From Pedobacter helvus (lineage in GTDB: Bacteria; Bacteroidota; Bacteroidia; Sphingobacteriales; Sphingobacteriaceae), in contig NZ_SRMP01000002.1 in assembly GCF_005925325.1 (NCBI RefSeq), forward strand, positions 62,001 through 126,000: a stretch of DNA of 64,000 bases, given 5' to 3'. The position numbers and the translations under genes were made by a program. Within the stretch, counting starts at the first letter, position 1; every line of letters starts with the position of its first letter. This document shows positions 43,901 through 52,977 of this stretch, in pieces. The notes below the pieces were generated by a model. The model saw nothing but the letters and a program-made list of their open reading frames with translations. It had not been told where the DNA came from and did not search any database.

Positions 43901-45736
43901 ATGAAATTTCTTAAATATACATTTGGATTACTAGTTGCAAGTGCTGCGTTAAGTTCTTGCAAGAAAGATGTCTTAGATAGACCACCATTAACTAAGGTTG
44001 TGGATACAGAATTTTGGAGGGATGAGACCGATTTAAGAGCTTTTGGTTATGGCTTTTACAGTAATTATTTTACGGGCTATAATACTGGTTTCTCGGTAGA
44101 TTACACTCCGGTGCGTGGCTATACTTTTTCAGATGACCTTACAGGCAAAAATGCACAGGCCAACTTTGAAACTGATATTCCTTCTTCTCGAGGGTCATCA
44201 TCAGAAAGCGCTGCTTGGATGTCGCAATACGCAGGTCCTACTTGGAATTTTTCATGGGTGAGAAAAGCTAACATCTTCCTTAACAGGATTGAAACTGTGA
44301 CTAAACCGAATATTAGCACAGAGGCTTACAACCACTGGACTGCTGTGGCTAGATTTTTTAGGGCCTTCGAGTATTATCGTTTAGTGAGTGTGTTTGGTGA
44401 TGTACCTTATTTCGATAACGTTATCGCCGATACAGACTTAGCTACCTTATATAAAGATAGAGATAAACGAACTTTTGTAATGGATAAGGTATACGATGAT
44501 TTAAAGTATGCCATGGCCAATATGAGAGAAAACGATGGTGCTAACATACTGAATAGATACGTTGCCGCTGCGTTTGTCTCTAGGATTATGCTTTACGAGG
44601 GAACCTACGAGCACTACCACAATATAGATGCATCCAGAGCGAAAAAGTATCTTGAGTTTGCAACTGAAGCTTCTGAATATGTAATGAATAGCAATAAATG
44701 GAATTTTACAAAAGATTTTAAGTCTATTTTTACCTCAGATAATTTGTCAGGTCATACAGAAGTACTGATGTACAGAATTTATGACGCAGCGCAAAATGTA
44801 ACTCATGCTATTGGCTCTTATAGTAATGGTACTGAAACGGTAGGTGTTGATCCAAACTTAGTATTGGTGAAATCATTTATTGCTACAGATGGTAAGGTTT
44901 GGCAAAATTCAAGCGTTGCAAATGCTGGTTCGTTCGCGATCTCAGATTTGATCAAAACGAGAGACCCGAGGTTTGAGGCTACTTTTTATGATAAGCCATT
45001 GGTAGCGTCGGCTACTACCCTATATGGCTATAAATTTGCATCTAGAGAGGCTTTAACCTTCATTGGTAAGGCATACCCACCAGCATGGGGCAGTAACACT
45101 AATACTAGTGATGCTCCAGTGATGAGATTGGCTGAGGTTGTTTTAAACTGGATTGAAGCAAAGGCGGTACTTGCACAATATTTTGGCGGAGCTGCGATTT
45201 CTCAAAGTGATTTGGACAAATCAATCAATGCCATTAGAAACCGACCTTTAGAGGCGGCGGCAATAGCAAAAGGAGTAGTTAAGACGGCACCTATAACTTT
45301 GGCTTCATTGCCAAATGATCCAACTAGAGATGTGGACGTTCCTGCATTGATTTGGGAGATAAGAAGAGAAAGAAGAATGGAATTTGTATTTGAGTACAGC
45401 AGACTTCTCGATTTAAAACGTTGGAAAAAACTTAGTAACATGAACTTTAGTTCCAATCAAGATTATTTTCTTGGTCCTTGGGTAAATATACCAGTTGAAA
45501 TGCCGACTTACCTAACTTCTACGATGGTGAATAGGGCTAGAGTGAAGAAAGCGGATGGCACAGTTGTTACCTATAATGGATCAAATGCCGCTGCAATGGT
45601 GGGCTATTTCATGGTGGAGAACGCTACCAATAGAAATGCCTTTAGCGATCGTTCTTATCTAGCGCCAGTTGGGCAATCACAAATTATACAATATCAAGAC
45701 AGGGGTTATAAATTAACCCAAACTACTGGTTGGTAG
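43901..45736 (+). CDS. SusD/RagB-type surface lipoprotein 3
   Basis: 611 residues. Lipobox ALSSC (Cys at about 20) then KKDVLDRPPLT. N-terminal 'NHWTAVARFFRAFEYYRLVSVFGDVPYF' is a canonical SusD helix pair, and 'IWEIRRERRMEFVFEYSRLLDLKRWKK' is the C-terminal signature. Full length for the family. Ends at a terminator at 45757-45786. Confidence 0.93.
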   Translation: MKFLKYTFGLLVASAALSSCKKDVLDRPPLTKVVDTEFWRDETDLRAFGYGFYSNYFTGYNTGFSVDYTPVRGYTFSDDLTGKNAQANFETDIPSSRGSSSESAAWMSQYAGPTWNFSWVRKANIFLNRIETVTKPNISTEAYNHWTAVARFFRAFEYYRLVSVFGDVPYFDNVIADTDLATLYKDRDKRTFVMDKVYDDLKYAMANMRENDGANILNRYVAAAFVSRIMLYEGTYEHYHNIDASRAKKYLEFATEASEYVMNSNKWNFTKDFKSIFTSDNLSGHTEVLMYRIYDAAQNVTHAIGSYSNGTETVGVDPNLVLVKSFIATDGKVWQNSSVANAGSFAISDLIKTRDPRFEATFYDKPLVASATTLYGYKFASREALTFIGKAYPPAWGSNTNTSDAPVMRLAEVVLNWIEAKAVLAQYFGGAAISQSDLDKSINAIRNRPLEAAAIAKGVVKTAPITLASLPNDPTRDVDVPALIWEIRRERRMEFVFEYSRLLDLKRWKKLSNMNFSSNQDYFLGPWVNIPVEMPTYLTSTMVNRARVKKADGTVVTYNGSNAAAMVGYFMVENATNRNAFSDRSYLAPVGQSQIIQYQDRGYKLTQTTGW

Positions 45737-45756
45737 TACAAATTAAATTTATCTGT

Positions 45757-45790
45757 AAAGTGGCTATGGTTAACCATAGCCACTTTTTTA
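45757..45790 (+). terminator. Terminator of SusCD locus 3
   Basis: A perfect 15-bp inverted repeat (45757-45771 with 45772-45786) continuing into a run of six T. Confidence 0.88.
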
Positions 45791-45840
45791 TTCCCAATCC
45801 TCGGCAAAAATTTTAACTTTGCATCAAAACCTTTTCACCA

Positions 45841-46056
45841 ATGGCAAATTTTACCCTTACACCTGAAACCTGGCAAAAAGTAAAAACAAAGTTTTTAAGA
45901 AAGTATCGTGAGTTGGCTGCGGTAGAAATTTCTTTTACACCAGGGCAGGAAGATCAATTGGTGCAACAGCTGGCCAAGCTAGTAAACAGAGATAACGCTT
46001 ACATAGAATTTACTATCCGTAAAGCTTTGGCCGATCCAGACGGAAATAGATTATAG
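45841..46056 (+). CDS. Small conserved protein, unknown function
   Basis: 71 residues, no signal peptide or membrane segment. Starts MANFTLTPETWQKVKTKFLRKY and ends 'FTIRKALADPDGNRL'. The 'W..VK.KF..KY' opening loosely recalls CsbD-type small proteins, but this is not enough to assign it. It follows a terminator and precedes the S41 peptidase gene by about 170 bp, so it is probably a monocistronic gene. Confidence 0.6.
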   Translation: MANFTLTPETWQKVKTKFLRKYRELAAVEISFTPGQEDQLVQQLAKLVNRDNAYIEFTIRKALADPDGNRL

Positions 46057-46223
46057 TCTGCTTTCCTATCTTAACTCCATAAATTATCTGTATTTTTCGG
46101 TTAGTTAGCACGGATTGAGCGTTGTGTCTTGAAAAATCATGATGGTTTTAGTAAATTTACTCTCTATAGTTTTTACAATGTTGTCAGAACATGTAATCCA
46201 TAGCTATTTAAAATTTTAGCTAA

Positions 46224-47918
46224 ATGAAGAAAGTAAAAATAGCGCTTTTAGGTGCAATGCTAGCCGTTACCTCCCTAACCTTAGCCTTTAAGGAAGATTT
46301 ATTTCAGGTCTCTAAAAACCTCGACGTATTCGCTTCGCTATATAAAGAGATCAATATCAATTATGTAGAAGAAACTAATCCTGCAGATTTGATGAAGCAT
46401 GGTATTGATGCGATGTTGGGTAGTTTAGATCCGTATACTGAATATGTACCTGAATCGGAGATCGAAGATTATAAACTGAAATACATTAGCACTCAGTATG
46501 GCGGTATCGGAGCCGGGACACTAACTATTGGTGGTAAGTTATTTGTCAACGAAATTAGTGAAGGACATCCTTCTCAAAAAAATGATATCCGTCCTGGAGA
46601 TCAGATTGTAAAGATTAACGGTGTAGCAATCGAAGGAAAAGAAAGGTCTCAAATTAGTCAGCTGTTGCGTGGGCCAAAAGGTACACCTGTAGATTTAATG
46701 CTGCTGAGAGACGGCACGGTTATCAATAAAACTCTGGTAAGGGAAGAAATAAAGCAACCTAATGTGTCTTATTCAGGTATGCTAGATCAACAGATTGGTT
46801 ACATCCGCTTAGATAAATTTTTAGAAAATTCTGGGCAGGAAGTAAAAGATGCCTTAGAGCAAATCAATAAGCAAAAGCCAAAAGGACTGATTTTAGATTT
46901 GAGAAATAATGGTGGTGGTATTTTACAGGAAGCCGTTAAAATTGTCAACCTTTTTGTAGATAAAAATGTGTTGGTTGTTACCCAAAAAGGGCGTAATCCT
47001 GAAAAAAGCATCACTTATAAAACTACGGCAAATGCTATTGCGCCAACATTACCTATTGTGGTCTTAATTAATGGCGCTTCGGCTTCGGCTTCTGAGATTG
47101 TGGCAGGTGCCATACAAGATTTAGAACGAGGTGTTGTAGTAGGACAACGCAGCTACGGCAAGGGCTTGGTCCAACAAACATTTAATTTGCCTTATAATAG
47201 CTTGGTTAAAGTCACGGTGGCCAAATATTATACACCATCTGGGCGATGTATCCAAGCGTTAGACTATGCACATAAAAAGCAAGACGGTACCGCAGAGAAA
47301 TTTGCAGACAGTATCTTAAAAGCTTATGGTACAAAAGCTGGAAGAACCGTTTATGATGGTAATGGTGTTTTTCCGGATATAGAGGTAGAAGCATCTAAGT
47401 ATAGTCCCATTACCGTCTCTTTGTTAACTAAGAACTTATTTTTTGACTATGCAAATGCTTTTAAAAAAGCCAATAAGACAGTGGCTTCTGCTAAAGAGTT
47501 TCAAATAACCGATGCCGATTATTCTCAATTTATAGCATCCTTAGGTAATAAGGATTACAGTTATACTTCAAGATCCGAGCGTTTGCTAAATGAGCTAAAG
47601 AAAGAAGCAGATAAGGAAAATAAAACAGCTTCTGTTAAAGCTGACTTAGATGCTTTGAAAGCTAAGATGTCGGCAGCTAAGAAAAGTGATTTAACAGCAC
47701 ATAAAGCTGAGATTAAACGAGCATTGGAAACGCAAATCATTAGTCGTTATTTTCATGAAAAAGGTAGGATAGAGCAATCGTTTCAGTATGATAAAGAGAT
47801 GGCTCAAGCAAAAATATTGTTTAGTAACCAAACTCAAATGTTAGCTATTTTAAAGGGAGAAGGGGCTTATAAAACTATTGGTAGCCCTGTTTTAAAAACT
47901 AGCGAAACTGATAACTAA
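46224..47918 (+). CDS. S41-family C-terminal processing peptidase
   Basis: 564 residues with an N-terminal signal or anchor. A PDZ domain (about 85-170, '[20 protein letters not shown]') precedes the S41 protease domain. The catalytic Ser is in [10 protein letters not shown] and the catalytic Lys in [10 protein letters not shown], with '[15 protein letters not shown]' between. A C-terminal helical extension (about 440-560) is common in Bacteroidota CtpA. Expected to trim or degrade periplasmic proteins. Confidence 0.92.
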   Translation: MKKVKIALLGAMLAVTSLTLAFKEDLFQVSKNLDVFASLYKEININYVEETNPADLMKHGIDAMLGSLDPYTEYVPESEIEDYKLKYISTQYGGIGAGTLTIGGKLFVNEISEGHPSQKNDIRPGDQIVKINGVAIEGKERSQISQLLRGPKGTPVDLMLLRDGTVINKTLVREEIKQPNVSYSGMLDQQIGYIRLDKFLENSGQEVKDALEQINKQKPKGLILDLRNNGGGILQEAVKIVNLFVDKNVLVVTQKGRNPEKSITYKTTANAIAPTLPIVVLINGASASASEIVAGAIQDLERGVVVGQRSYGKGLVQQTFNLPYNSLVKVTVAKYYTPSGRCIQALDYAHKKQDGTAEKFADSILKAYGTKAGRTVYDGNGVFPDIEVEASKYSPITVSLLTKNLFFDYANAFKKANKTVASAKEFQITDADYSQFIASLGNKDYSYTSRSERLLNELKKEADKENKTASVKADLDALKAKMSAAKKSDLTAHKAEIKRALETQIISRYFHEKGRIEQSFQYDKEMAQAKILFSNQTQMLAILKGEGAYKTIGSPVLKTSETDN

Positions 47919-47924
47919 AAACAC

Positions 47925-47932
47925 TATTTTTG
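47925..47932 (+). promoter_or_regulatory. Candidate -7 box of tRNA-Ser
   Basis: TATTTTTG fits TAnnTTTG and ends 9 nt before the mature tRNA. No good TTTG lies 19-21 nt upstream, and the box sits only 7 nt after the peptidase stop. Confidence 0.4.
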
Positions 47933-47941
47933 GACGCTAAC

Positions 47942-48028
47942 GGAGAGGTGTCAGAGTGGTCGAATGAGCAAGCCTGGAAAGTTTGTATACTCGCAAGGGT
48001 ATCGAGGGTTCGAATCCCTCCCTCTCCG
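47942..48028 (+). tRNA. tRNA-Ser, anticodon GGA
   Basis: 87 nt. Acceptor GGAGAGG (47942-47948) pairs with CCTCTCC (48021-48027), with discriminator G48028. Anticodon stem CAAGC/GTTTG encloses CTGGAAA, anticodon GGA at 47976-47978. A long variable arm (TATACTCGCAAGGGTATC) identifies a serine-type class II tRNA. T arm GAGGG-TTCGAAT-CCCTC. CCA is not encoded. A frame opening at 47964 inside it is not real. Confidence 0.95.
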
Positions 48029-48044
48029 CAACCTAAGATCTAAT

Positions 48045-48623
48045 ATGCCAAATACAGACCAAGAAACTTTTTACCCAAAAAGTAAGCAAGAATGGCGACA
48101 ATGGTTGGTAGAAAATCATCAATCTAAGCAGTCTGTTTGGCTCTTGCAATACAAAAAGAAATCAGGCAAACCTAGCGTAGAATGGGGCGACGCCGTTGAC
48201 GAAGCACTTTGTTTCGGCTGGATTGACGGCATGCGAAAATCTATTGATGAAGAGAGCTTTGTTCAGTTTGTTTGTAAACGCAAACCAAAGAGTGGCTGGT
48301 CTAAAATCAACAAAGAGAAAATAGAGCGTTTAATTGCCGAAGGTTTAATGACTGAAGCAGGATTGAAAAGCATCGAAATTGCTAAGCAAAATGGTTCATG
48401 GGCATTATTGGACGAAGTTGAAGGGTTAACCATTCCCCAAGATCTCGATTTAGCTTTTGAGGCGAATGTAGGAGCTAAAGATTTCTTTTTGAGTCTGAGC
48501 AAATCTGTAAGAAAAATGATTTTACAGTGGATTGCTTTTGCAAAGAAGCCCGAAACTCGTCAAAAAAGGATTAAAGAAGTGGCAGAACTTGCTGCGAAAA
48601 AACAGAAGCCTAAGCAGTTTTAA
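48045..48623 (+). CDS. YdeI/OmpD-associated-family protein
   Basis: 192 residues from the ATG at 48045, 16 nt after the tRNA. 'TFYPKSKQEWRQWLVENH', 'ALCFGWIDGMRKSID' and 'RKPKSGWSKINKEKIERLIAEGLM' are the conserved blocks of the YdeI family, whose proposed link to bacteriocin/antimicrobial peptide protection is weakly supported. Lys-rich tail. An in-frame start inside the tRNA is rejected. Confidence 0.85.
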   Translation: MPNTDQETFYPKSKQEWRQWLVENHQSKQSVWLLQYKKKSGKPSVEWGDAVDEALCFGWIDGMRKSIDEESFVQFVCKRKPKSGWSKINKEKIERLIAEGLMTEAGLKSIEIAKQNGSWALLDEVEGLTIPQDLDLAFEANVGAKDFFLSLSKSVRKMILQWIAFAKKPETRQKRIKEVAELAAKKQKPKQF

Positions 48624-48717
48624 CTCAAAGCGATCCATACCATCTTTGTATTATTCTCAATACCTTAATTCATAAATTGCCAAAGCGTCTTATTTTAGTT
48701 CATTATTCAAATTCAAA

Positions 48718-51027
48718 ATGAAGAAACAACTACTAACCATTGGTGCTATTTTAACTGTTTTTACTTTGAAGGCTCAAAATAAACCACTAACCGAGCAAGA
48801 TTATGCAAGAGCCGAACAATTTTTAGGCTATAACATTGAAACTTTTGTAGATGAGGGAGCTAGCAGGCCAGTTTGGGCAGGCAATCAATTTTGGTATTTA
48901 AGTAAAACTGATAAAGAAAGCCAATTCCTATTGGTAAATCCTGCAAAGAAAACTAAGCAACCGCTTTTCGATCATCAACAATTGGCAGCAGCGCTGAGCA
49001 AAGCAACCAATAAAACCTTCGAGGCTAATCAACTACCTTTTCAAACACTGGTTTATGATGCAGGTACCTTAGCAATTAAATTTTATACAGGTGGACAATC
49101 TTGGGACTATGATATTAAAAAGAATGTTCTAACAGAAAACAAAACAGCTAGACCTGAACCAACAAGAGGTAGGATGGCGGGCGGTGTTCCCGAATCTGTA
49201 TCGCCCGACGGCAAAAGAGCCGTATTTATTAAAGATTGGAACCTTTGGGTTAAGGATGTTGCTTCAAAAAAGGAAACGCAACTCACTTTTGATGGTGTTA
49301 AAGATTACGGCTACGCTACCGATAACGCAGGCTGGACAAATAGCGCTAGAGCGGTAGTAAAATGGTCGCCGGATTCTAAAAAAGTAGTCACTTACCAGCA
49401 AGACGAGCGTCATTTAAAAGATATGTATTTGGTAACTACTAACGTGGGTTCGCCAACTTTAAAGGCTTGGAAGTATCCTTTGCCGGGCGATAAGGAGATT
49501 GCCAAACTGCGTAGAGTGGTTATTGACGTAGAACAGGCTAAAGTGGTAAGTTTACAAATTCCTTTGGATGAACACAGGAGTTCTTTAAGTGACGACATTA
49601 AAGACGGCGGTCAATTAGCAGATGTTGATTGGAATCCAGATGGAAGTGAATTTGCTTTTTTATCGACTTCTCGTGATCATAAAATCTCTAAGCTGCAAAT
49701 TGCCAATGCAACTACTGGTGCAGTTAAAGAAGTGTTTACAGAAACTGTAAAAACACACTTTGAATCAGGCGTGAGGTCAATCAACTGGCGCTATCTTCCT
49801 AAAACAAACGAAATTTTATGGTACTCCGAACGCGATAACTGGGGGCATTTATACTTGTACGATGCCAAAACTGGAAAGGTGAAAAATCAAATCACCAAAG
49901 GAAATTGGTTAGTAGGTCAACTATTAAAAGTTGATGAAAAAAATAGACAAATCTATTTTACAGGATACGGTAGAGAGGAGGGGAATCCTTACTTCTCATA
50001 CTTGTACAAGATAGGTTTTGATGGAAAAGGCCTTACGTTACTGACACCAGATTTGGGTAACCATCAGACAAGTTTTTCTCCAGATTTCAATTACATTGTA
50101 GATGTGTATTCTCAGCCAAATGTGCCGAGCGTTACCGTTTTAAGAGATAGTAAAGGTAAGAAGATCGAAGAATTAGGACGAACCGATGTTTCTAGGTTAC
50201 AAGCTAAAGGATGGAAAGCACCGGATGTAGTTAAGGTGTTAGCTGCGGATGGTAAAACGGATATTTACGGTTTGGTGTTTACACCAACTAAAATAGAAGC
50301 AGGTAAAAAATATCCGGTGGTAGATTATATTTACCCTGGCCCACAAGGTGGAAGTGTAGGCAGCTGGTCTTTCATGGCAACTAGAGGCGATCATCAAGCT
50401 TTGGCTGAACTTGGCTTTATTGTGGTGCTGATAGAAGGAACGAGCAACCCGATGCGCTCAAAAAGCTATCACGATATGAACTATGGCAACATGGGCGAAA
50501 ACACTTTGCCAGATCAAATTACGGCAATTAAACAACTGGCAGAGAAATATCCGATAGATATAAATAAAGTGGGTATTTGGGGCCACTCGGGAGGCGGTTT
50601 TGCTACTGCTGCTGCCTTATTCCGTTATCCAGATTTCTTTAAGGTTGGGGTTTCACAAGCGGGTAATCATGATAACAGAAATTACGAAGATGATTGGGGC
50701 GAGCGTTACAATGGTTTGTTAGAAAACTCAGATTACGAAGCACAAGCCAACCAAAACCATGCTAAAAATCTAAAAGGGAAACTGATGTTGGCACACGGAA
50801 TGATGGACAATAACGTACCTCCCTACAATGTGTATTTAGTAATTGATGCTTTAAATAAAGCCAATAAGGATTATGATTTAGTACTTTTCCCTCATAGTGG
50901 TCATGGATTTGGAGCTTACAACCCTTATATGATGCGCCGCCGCTGGGATTACTTTGTGAAGCACTTGCAGGGTGTAGAAACACCAAAAGAATATAATTTG
51001 CGAGGGGCTAATCAGTTGGAAAGATAA
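48718..51027 (+). CDS. S9-family dipeptidyl peptidase (DPP-IV-like)
   Basis: 769 residues with a signal peptide ending LKAQ. An N-terminal beta-propeller domain (about 60-480, with 'GKRAVFIKDWNLWVKD') is followed by an alpha/beta-hydrolase. The catalytic triad is readable as Ser in WGHSGGGFA, Asp in GMMDNNVP and His in HSGHGFG. It should release N-terminal dipeptides in the periplasm. It stands alone; an inverted repeat of 15 bp follows at 51035-51067. Confidence 0.93.
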   Translation: MKKQLLTIGAILTVFTLKAQNKPLTEQDYARAEQFLGYNIETFVDEGASRPVWAGNQFWYLSKTDKESQFLLVNPAKKTKQPLFDHQQLAAALSKATNKTFEANQLPFQTLVYDAGTLAIKFYTGGQSWDYDIKKNVLTENKTARPEPTRGRMAGGVPESVSPDGKRAVFIKDWNLWVKDVASKKETQLTFDGVKDYGYATDNAGWTNSARAVVKWSPDSKKVVTYQQDERHLKDMYLVTTNVGSPTLKAWKYPLPGDKEIAKLRRVVIDVEQAKVVSLQIPLDEHRSSLSDDIKDGGQLADVDWNPDGSEFAFLSTSRDHKISKLQIANATTGAVKEVFTETVKTHFESGVRSINWRYLPKTNEILWYSERDNWGHLYLYDAKTGKVKNQITKGNWLVGQLLKVDEKNRQIYFTGYGREEGNPYFSYLYKIGFDGKGLTLLTPDLGNHQTSFSPDFNYIVDVYSQPNVPSVTVLRDSKGKKIEELGRTDVSRLQAKGWKAPDVVKVLAADGKTDIYGLVFTPTKIEAGKKYPVVDYIYPGPQGGSVGSWSFMATRGDHQALAELGFIVVLIEGTSNPMRSKSYHDMNYGNMGENTLPDQITAIKQLAEKYPIDINKVGIWGHSGGGFATAAALFRYPDFFKVGVSQAGNHDNRNYEDDWGERYNGLLENSDYEAQANQNHAKNLKGKLMLAHGMMDNNVPPYNVYLVIDALNKANKDYDLVLFPHSGHGFGAYNPYMMRRRWDYFVKHLQGVETPKEYNLRGANQLER

Positions 51028-51034
51028 ATAGAAT

Positions 51035-51067
51035 AGACTTACGAAGTTTCTGAAACTTCGTAAGTCT
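51035..51067. terminator. Terminator-like hairpin after the S9 peptidase gene
   Basis: A 15-bp perfect stem (51035-51049 with 51053-51067) and 3-nt loop, without a T run. It sits between converging genes and could serve both. Confidence 0.55.
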
Positions 51068-51307
51068 TCATTCCCGCCTGCCTTCTTGTCTTTCTATTAC
51101 ATGATCAGCTAATTGGTAGCTTGATTTTTCTTGAGTTGGATTTTTGGGCTTCTTACTATCAATTATCAAGAGCACAATCAATGAGATAATTGGAATAAGG
51201 AAAGAGATGAAAAACCAAAACCAAAAACTTTTTCCGATGCTATGTGCGTAAACACCAGCAACAAGCTGAGGAATGAGCATGAAACATAAAAGTAATATTT
51301 CTGGCAT
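51068..51307 (-). CDS. Small two-segment membrane protein
   Basis: 79 residues from the ATG at 51307 (a start at 51331 would add eight). 'ILLLCFMLIPQLVAGVYA' and 'FWFWFFISFLIPIISLIVLLII' are two membrane segments, followed by a charged tail. Short proteins of this layout are common in Pedobacter-like genomes; function unknown. It follows the methyltransferase gene on the same strand after 34 nt. Confidence 0.65.
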   Translation of the reverse strand: MPEILLLCFMLIPQLVAGVYAHSIGKSFWFWFFISFLIPIISLIVLLIIDSKKPKNPTQEKSSYQLADHVIERQEGRRE

Positions 51308-51341
51308 ACCTATGTGATTGACCAACAGCAAATATATTACA

Positions 51342-52244
51342 TTATTGGTAGGGGTTGCGAGGAATTTTTATGATTTGATAACCAGCATGTTTAAGGTCTC
51401 TAACTGTGTTGTCATTAGGCACCTTTTTAAAAACAACAGCGCATAACACCTGAGCAGGTATAAAACCGATTGCGGATAAAAAATCTCTTATTTGTTTTTT
51501 GAAATAGATAATCAAAAATTTGAGATTTCTTTTACTGGCTAAAGTTTCATTTGCCCCTTCAAAGTAAAAATTGGGGTTCAGTTTTTTGAAGGCAATCATA
51601 GGTAAATTTAAACCGGCGGCAAATTTCTCCAGTTCCCTCTCAGATAGCTTGTATACAAAATTGCCTACAGGCTCGTAAGAAAAGCGATTTTTCCATAGTC
51701 TCTGGCTTAGTGTATCGCTAAAGGAGCTGACCACATTCACCAAGCCTAATAAAAATGGCATTTTAAGCACTGGATCCTGAGGCTCCATTAAAATAAAACC
51801 TTTTTTGGCCACACGGGTCATTTCGTATAAAGCAGCGTATGGTCTGGGAAAATGGTGGTAAGACTCCTTGCATAAGATGTAATCAACGGTGTTGTCTTCG
51901 TAGTTCAAAGCCTCTGCGTTTTGAATACAAAAGTCCTCAACGATTTGATGTTTTTGTGCTATGCTCAGAAACTCGTTACTAAGGTCGCTGGCAATAGCTC
52001 TGTTTCCAGAACTAAGGATGTATTGGGCGTCGAAACCGTAAGCATCACCAATGGTAAGCCAAGTATGGTTTTTATCCACAAGTAGTGGATTTAGACTTTT
52101 AAAGAAAAATTGTTGTAACCATTTGCCAACGGTAAGTTGTTGGGTGTCCAAATGGTTTTTCAAGTAAGTGGATTTGGATTCCACGGTAGGGAACTTTCGG
52201 TTGTACCATTGACTGTGCTTTTCGTAACTATCTAAATTAAACAT
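51342..52244 (-). CDS. Class I SAM-dependent methyltransferase
   Basis: 300 residues. The SAM-binding region reads 'WLTIGDAYGFDAQYILSSG' then 'AIASDLS', a motif I somewhat off the usual GxGxG. 'YILCKESYHHFPRPYAALYEMTRVAKKGFILMEPQ' is the Methyltransf_11-type motif region with the common HHFPRP turn. The C-terminal 100 residues are unlike standard family members. Substrate unknown; methylation of small molecules or lipids is typical. Confidence 0.78.
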   Translation of the reverse strand: MFNLDSYEKHSQWYNRKFPTVESKSTYLKNHLDTQQLTVGKWLQQFFFKSLNPLLVDKNHTWLTIGDAYGFDAQYILSSGNRAIASDLSNEFLSIAQKHQIVEDFCIQNAEALNYEDNTVDYILCKESYHHFPRPYAALYEMTRVAKKGFILMEPQDPVLKMPFLLGLVNVVSSFSDTLSQRLWKNRFSYEPVGNFVYKLSERELEKFAAGLNLPMIAFKKLNPNFYFEGANETLASKRNLKFLIIYFKKQIRDFLSAIGFIPAQVLCAVVFKKVPNDNTVRDLKHAGYQIIKIPRNPYQ

Positions 52245-52383
52245 GAGCTTTTTTAGGTATTTACGAGCTAGAAATCAAAGATGTTGGGTAGAAAAAAATA
52301 AAAAAAAAATTCCCAACGTTTAGGAGGTAAGCTACGTAATAGTTAATAGGGATTAATGTTTAAACAAGGGTTTACATATTTGA

Positions 52384-52977
52384 ATGAGCAAATTGGATAA
52401 GGAGATAGCAACATTAGTTAAGGCTTGTGTTGAAGGGCATCGCTTGTCGCAGGAACGCTTGTACAAAATGTTTTTTGCAGATATGTGGCGTACCTGTATT
52501 CGATATGTGAAGACAGACGATTTGGCTAGAGAAGCTTTGAATACTGCTTTTTTGAAGGTATTCCAGAATTTGTCGTCTTACGATGCTCATAAGGGAACGT
52601 TAAATGCTTGGATAGGTACAATCATGATTAGAACCTGCATCGACCTGAATAGAAAAGAATGTAAGTTTGAAACGGCTACTTGGGATGGAGAGCTGGCCCC
52701 TGAAACAGCTTTTATAGCGCCAGAAATTTTAGATAGGTTATATGCCCAAGATCTGATTAAATTAATTAGACTTCTGCCCCATGCAACTCAAATGGTTTTT
52801 AATCTATCCGTAATTGATGGGTACTCGCATAAGGAAATTGCACAACGACTGGAGATAGGTGAGGCCACTTCTAGGTGGCACCTCTCGGAAGGGAAAAAGC
52901 AGCTTAGAGAGCTGTTACTAAAGCATACCAGCATTAAAACAAATCATCATACTGAAAACAAAGTAGAGAAGAAATGA
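52384..52977 (+). CDS. RNA polymerase sigma factor, ECF type
   Basis: 197 residues. Region 2 is visible in 'RLYKMFFADMWRTCIRYVKTDDLAREALNTAFLKVFQN' (two blocks, about 22-60) and region 4 in 'DGYSHKEIAQRLEIGEATSRWHLSEGKKQLRELL' (about 146-179). Its stop overlaps the ATG of the next gene by ATGA, so translation is coupled. The neighbour has an anti-sigma-like arrangement. No start-proximal autoregulation site was recognised. Confidence 0.9.
   Translation: MSKLDKEIATLVKACVEGHRLSQERLYKMFFADMWRTCIRYVKTDDLAREALNTAFLKVFQNLSSYDAHKGTLNAWIGTIMIRTCIDLNRKECKFETATWDGELAPETAFIAPEILDRLYAQDLIKLIRLLPHATQMVFNLSVIDGYSHKEIAQRLEIGEATSRWHLSEGKKQLRELLLKHTSIKTNHHTENKVEKK

Noticed and set aside
29134..45736. A complete polysaccharide utilisation locus
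   Set aside because: Three SusCD pairs and a DeoR gene, but no adjacent glycoside hydrolases, hybrid two-component system or sigma/anti-sigma pair, so a polysaccharide substrate cannot be claimed.
47964..48044. N-terminal extension of the YdeI-like gene
   Set aside because: The extension begins inside tRNA-Ser; the ATG at 48045 gives the family-like N-terminus.
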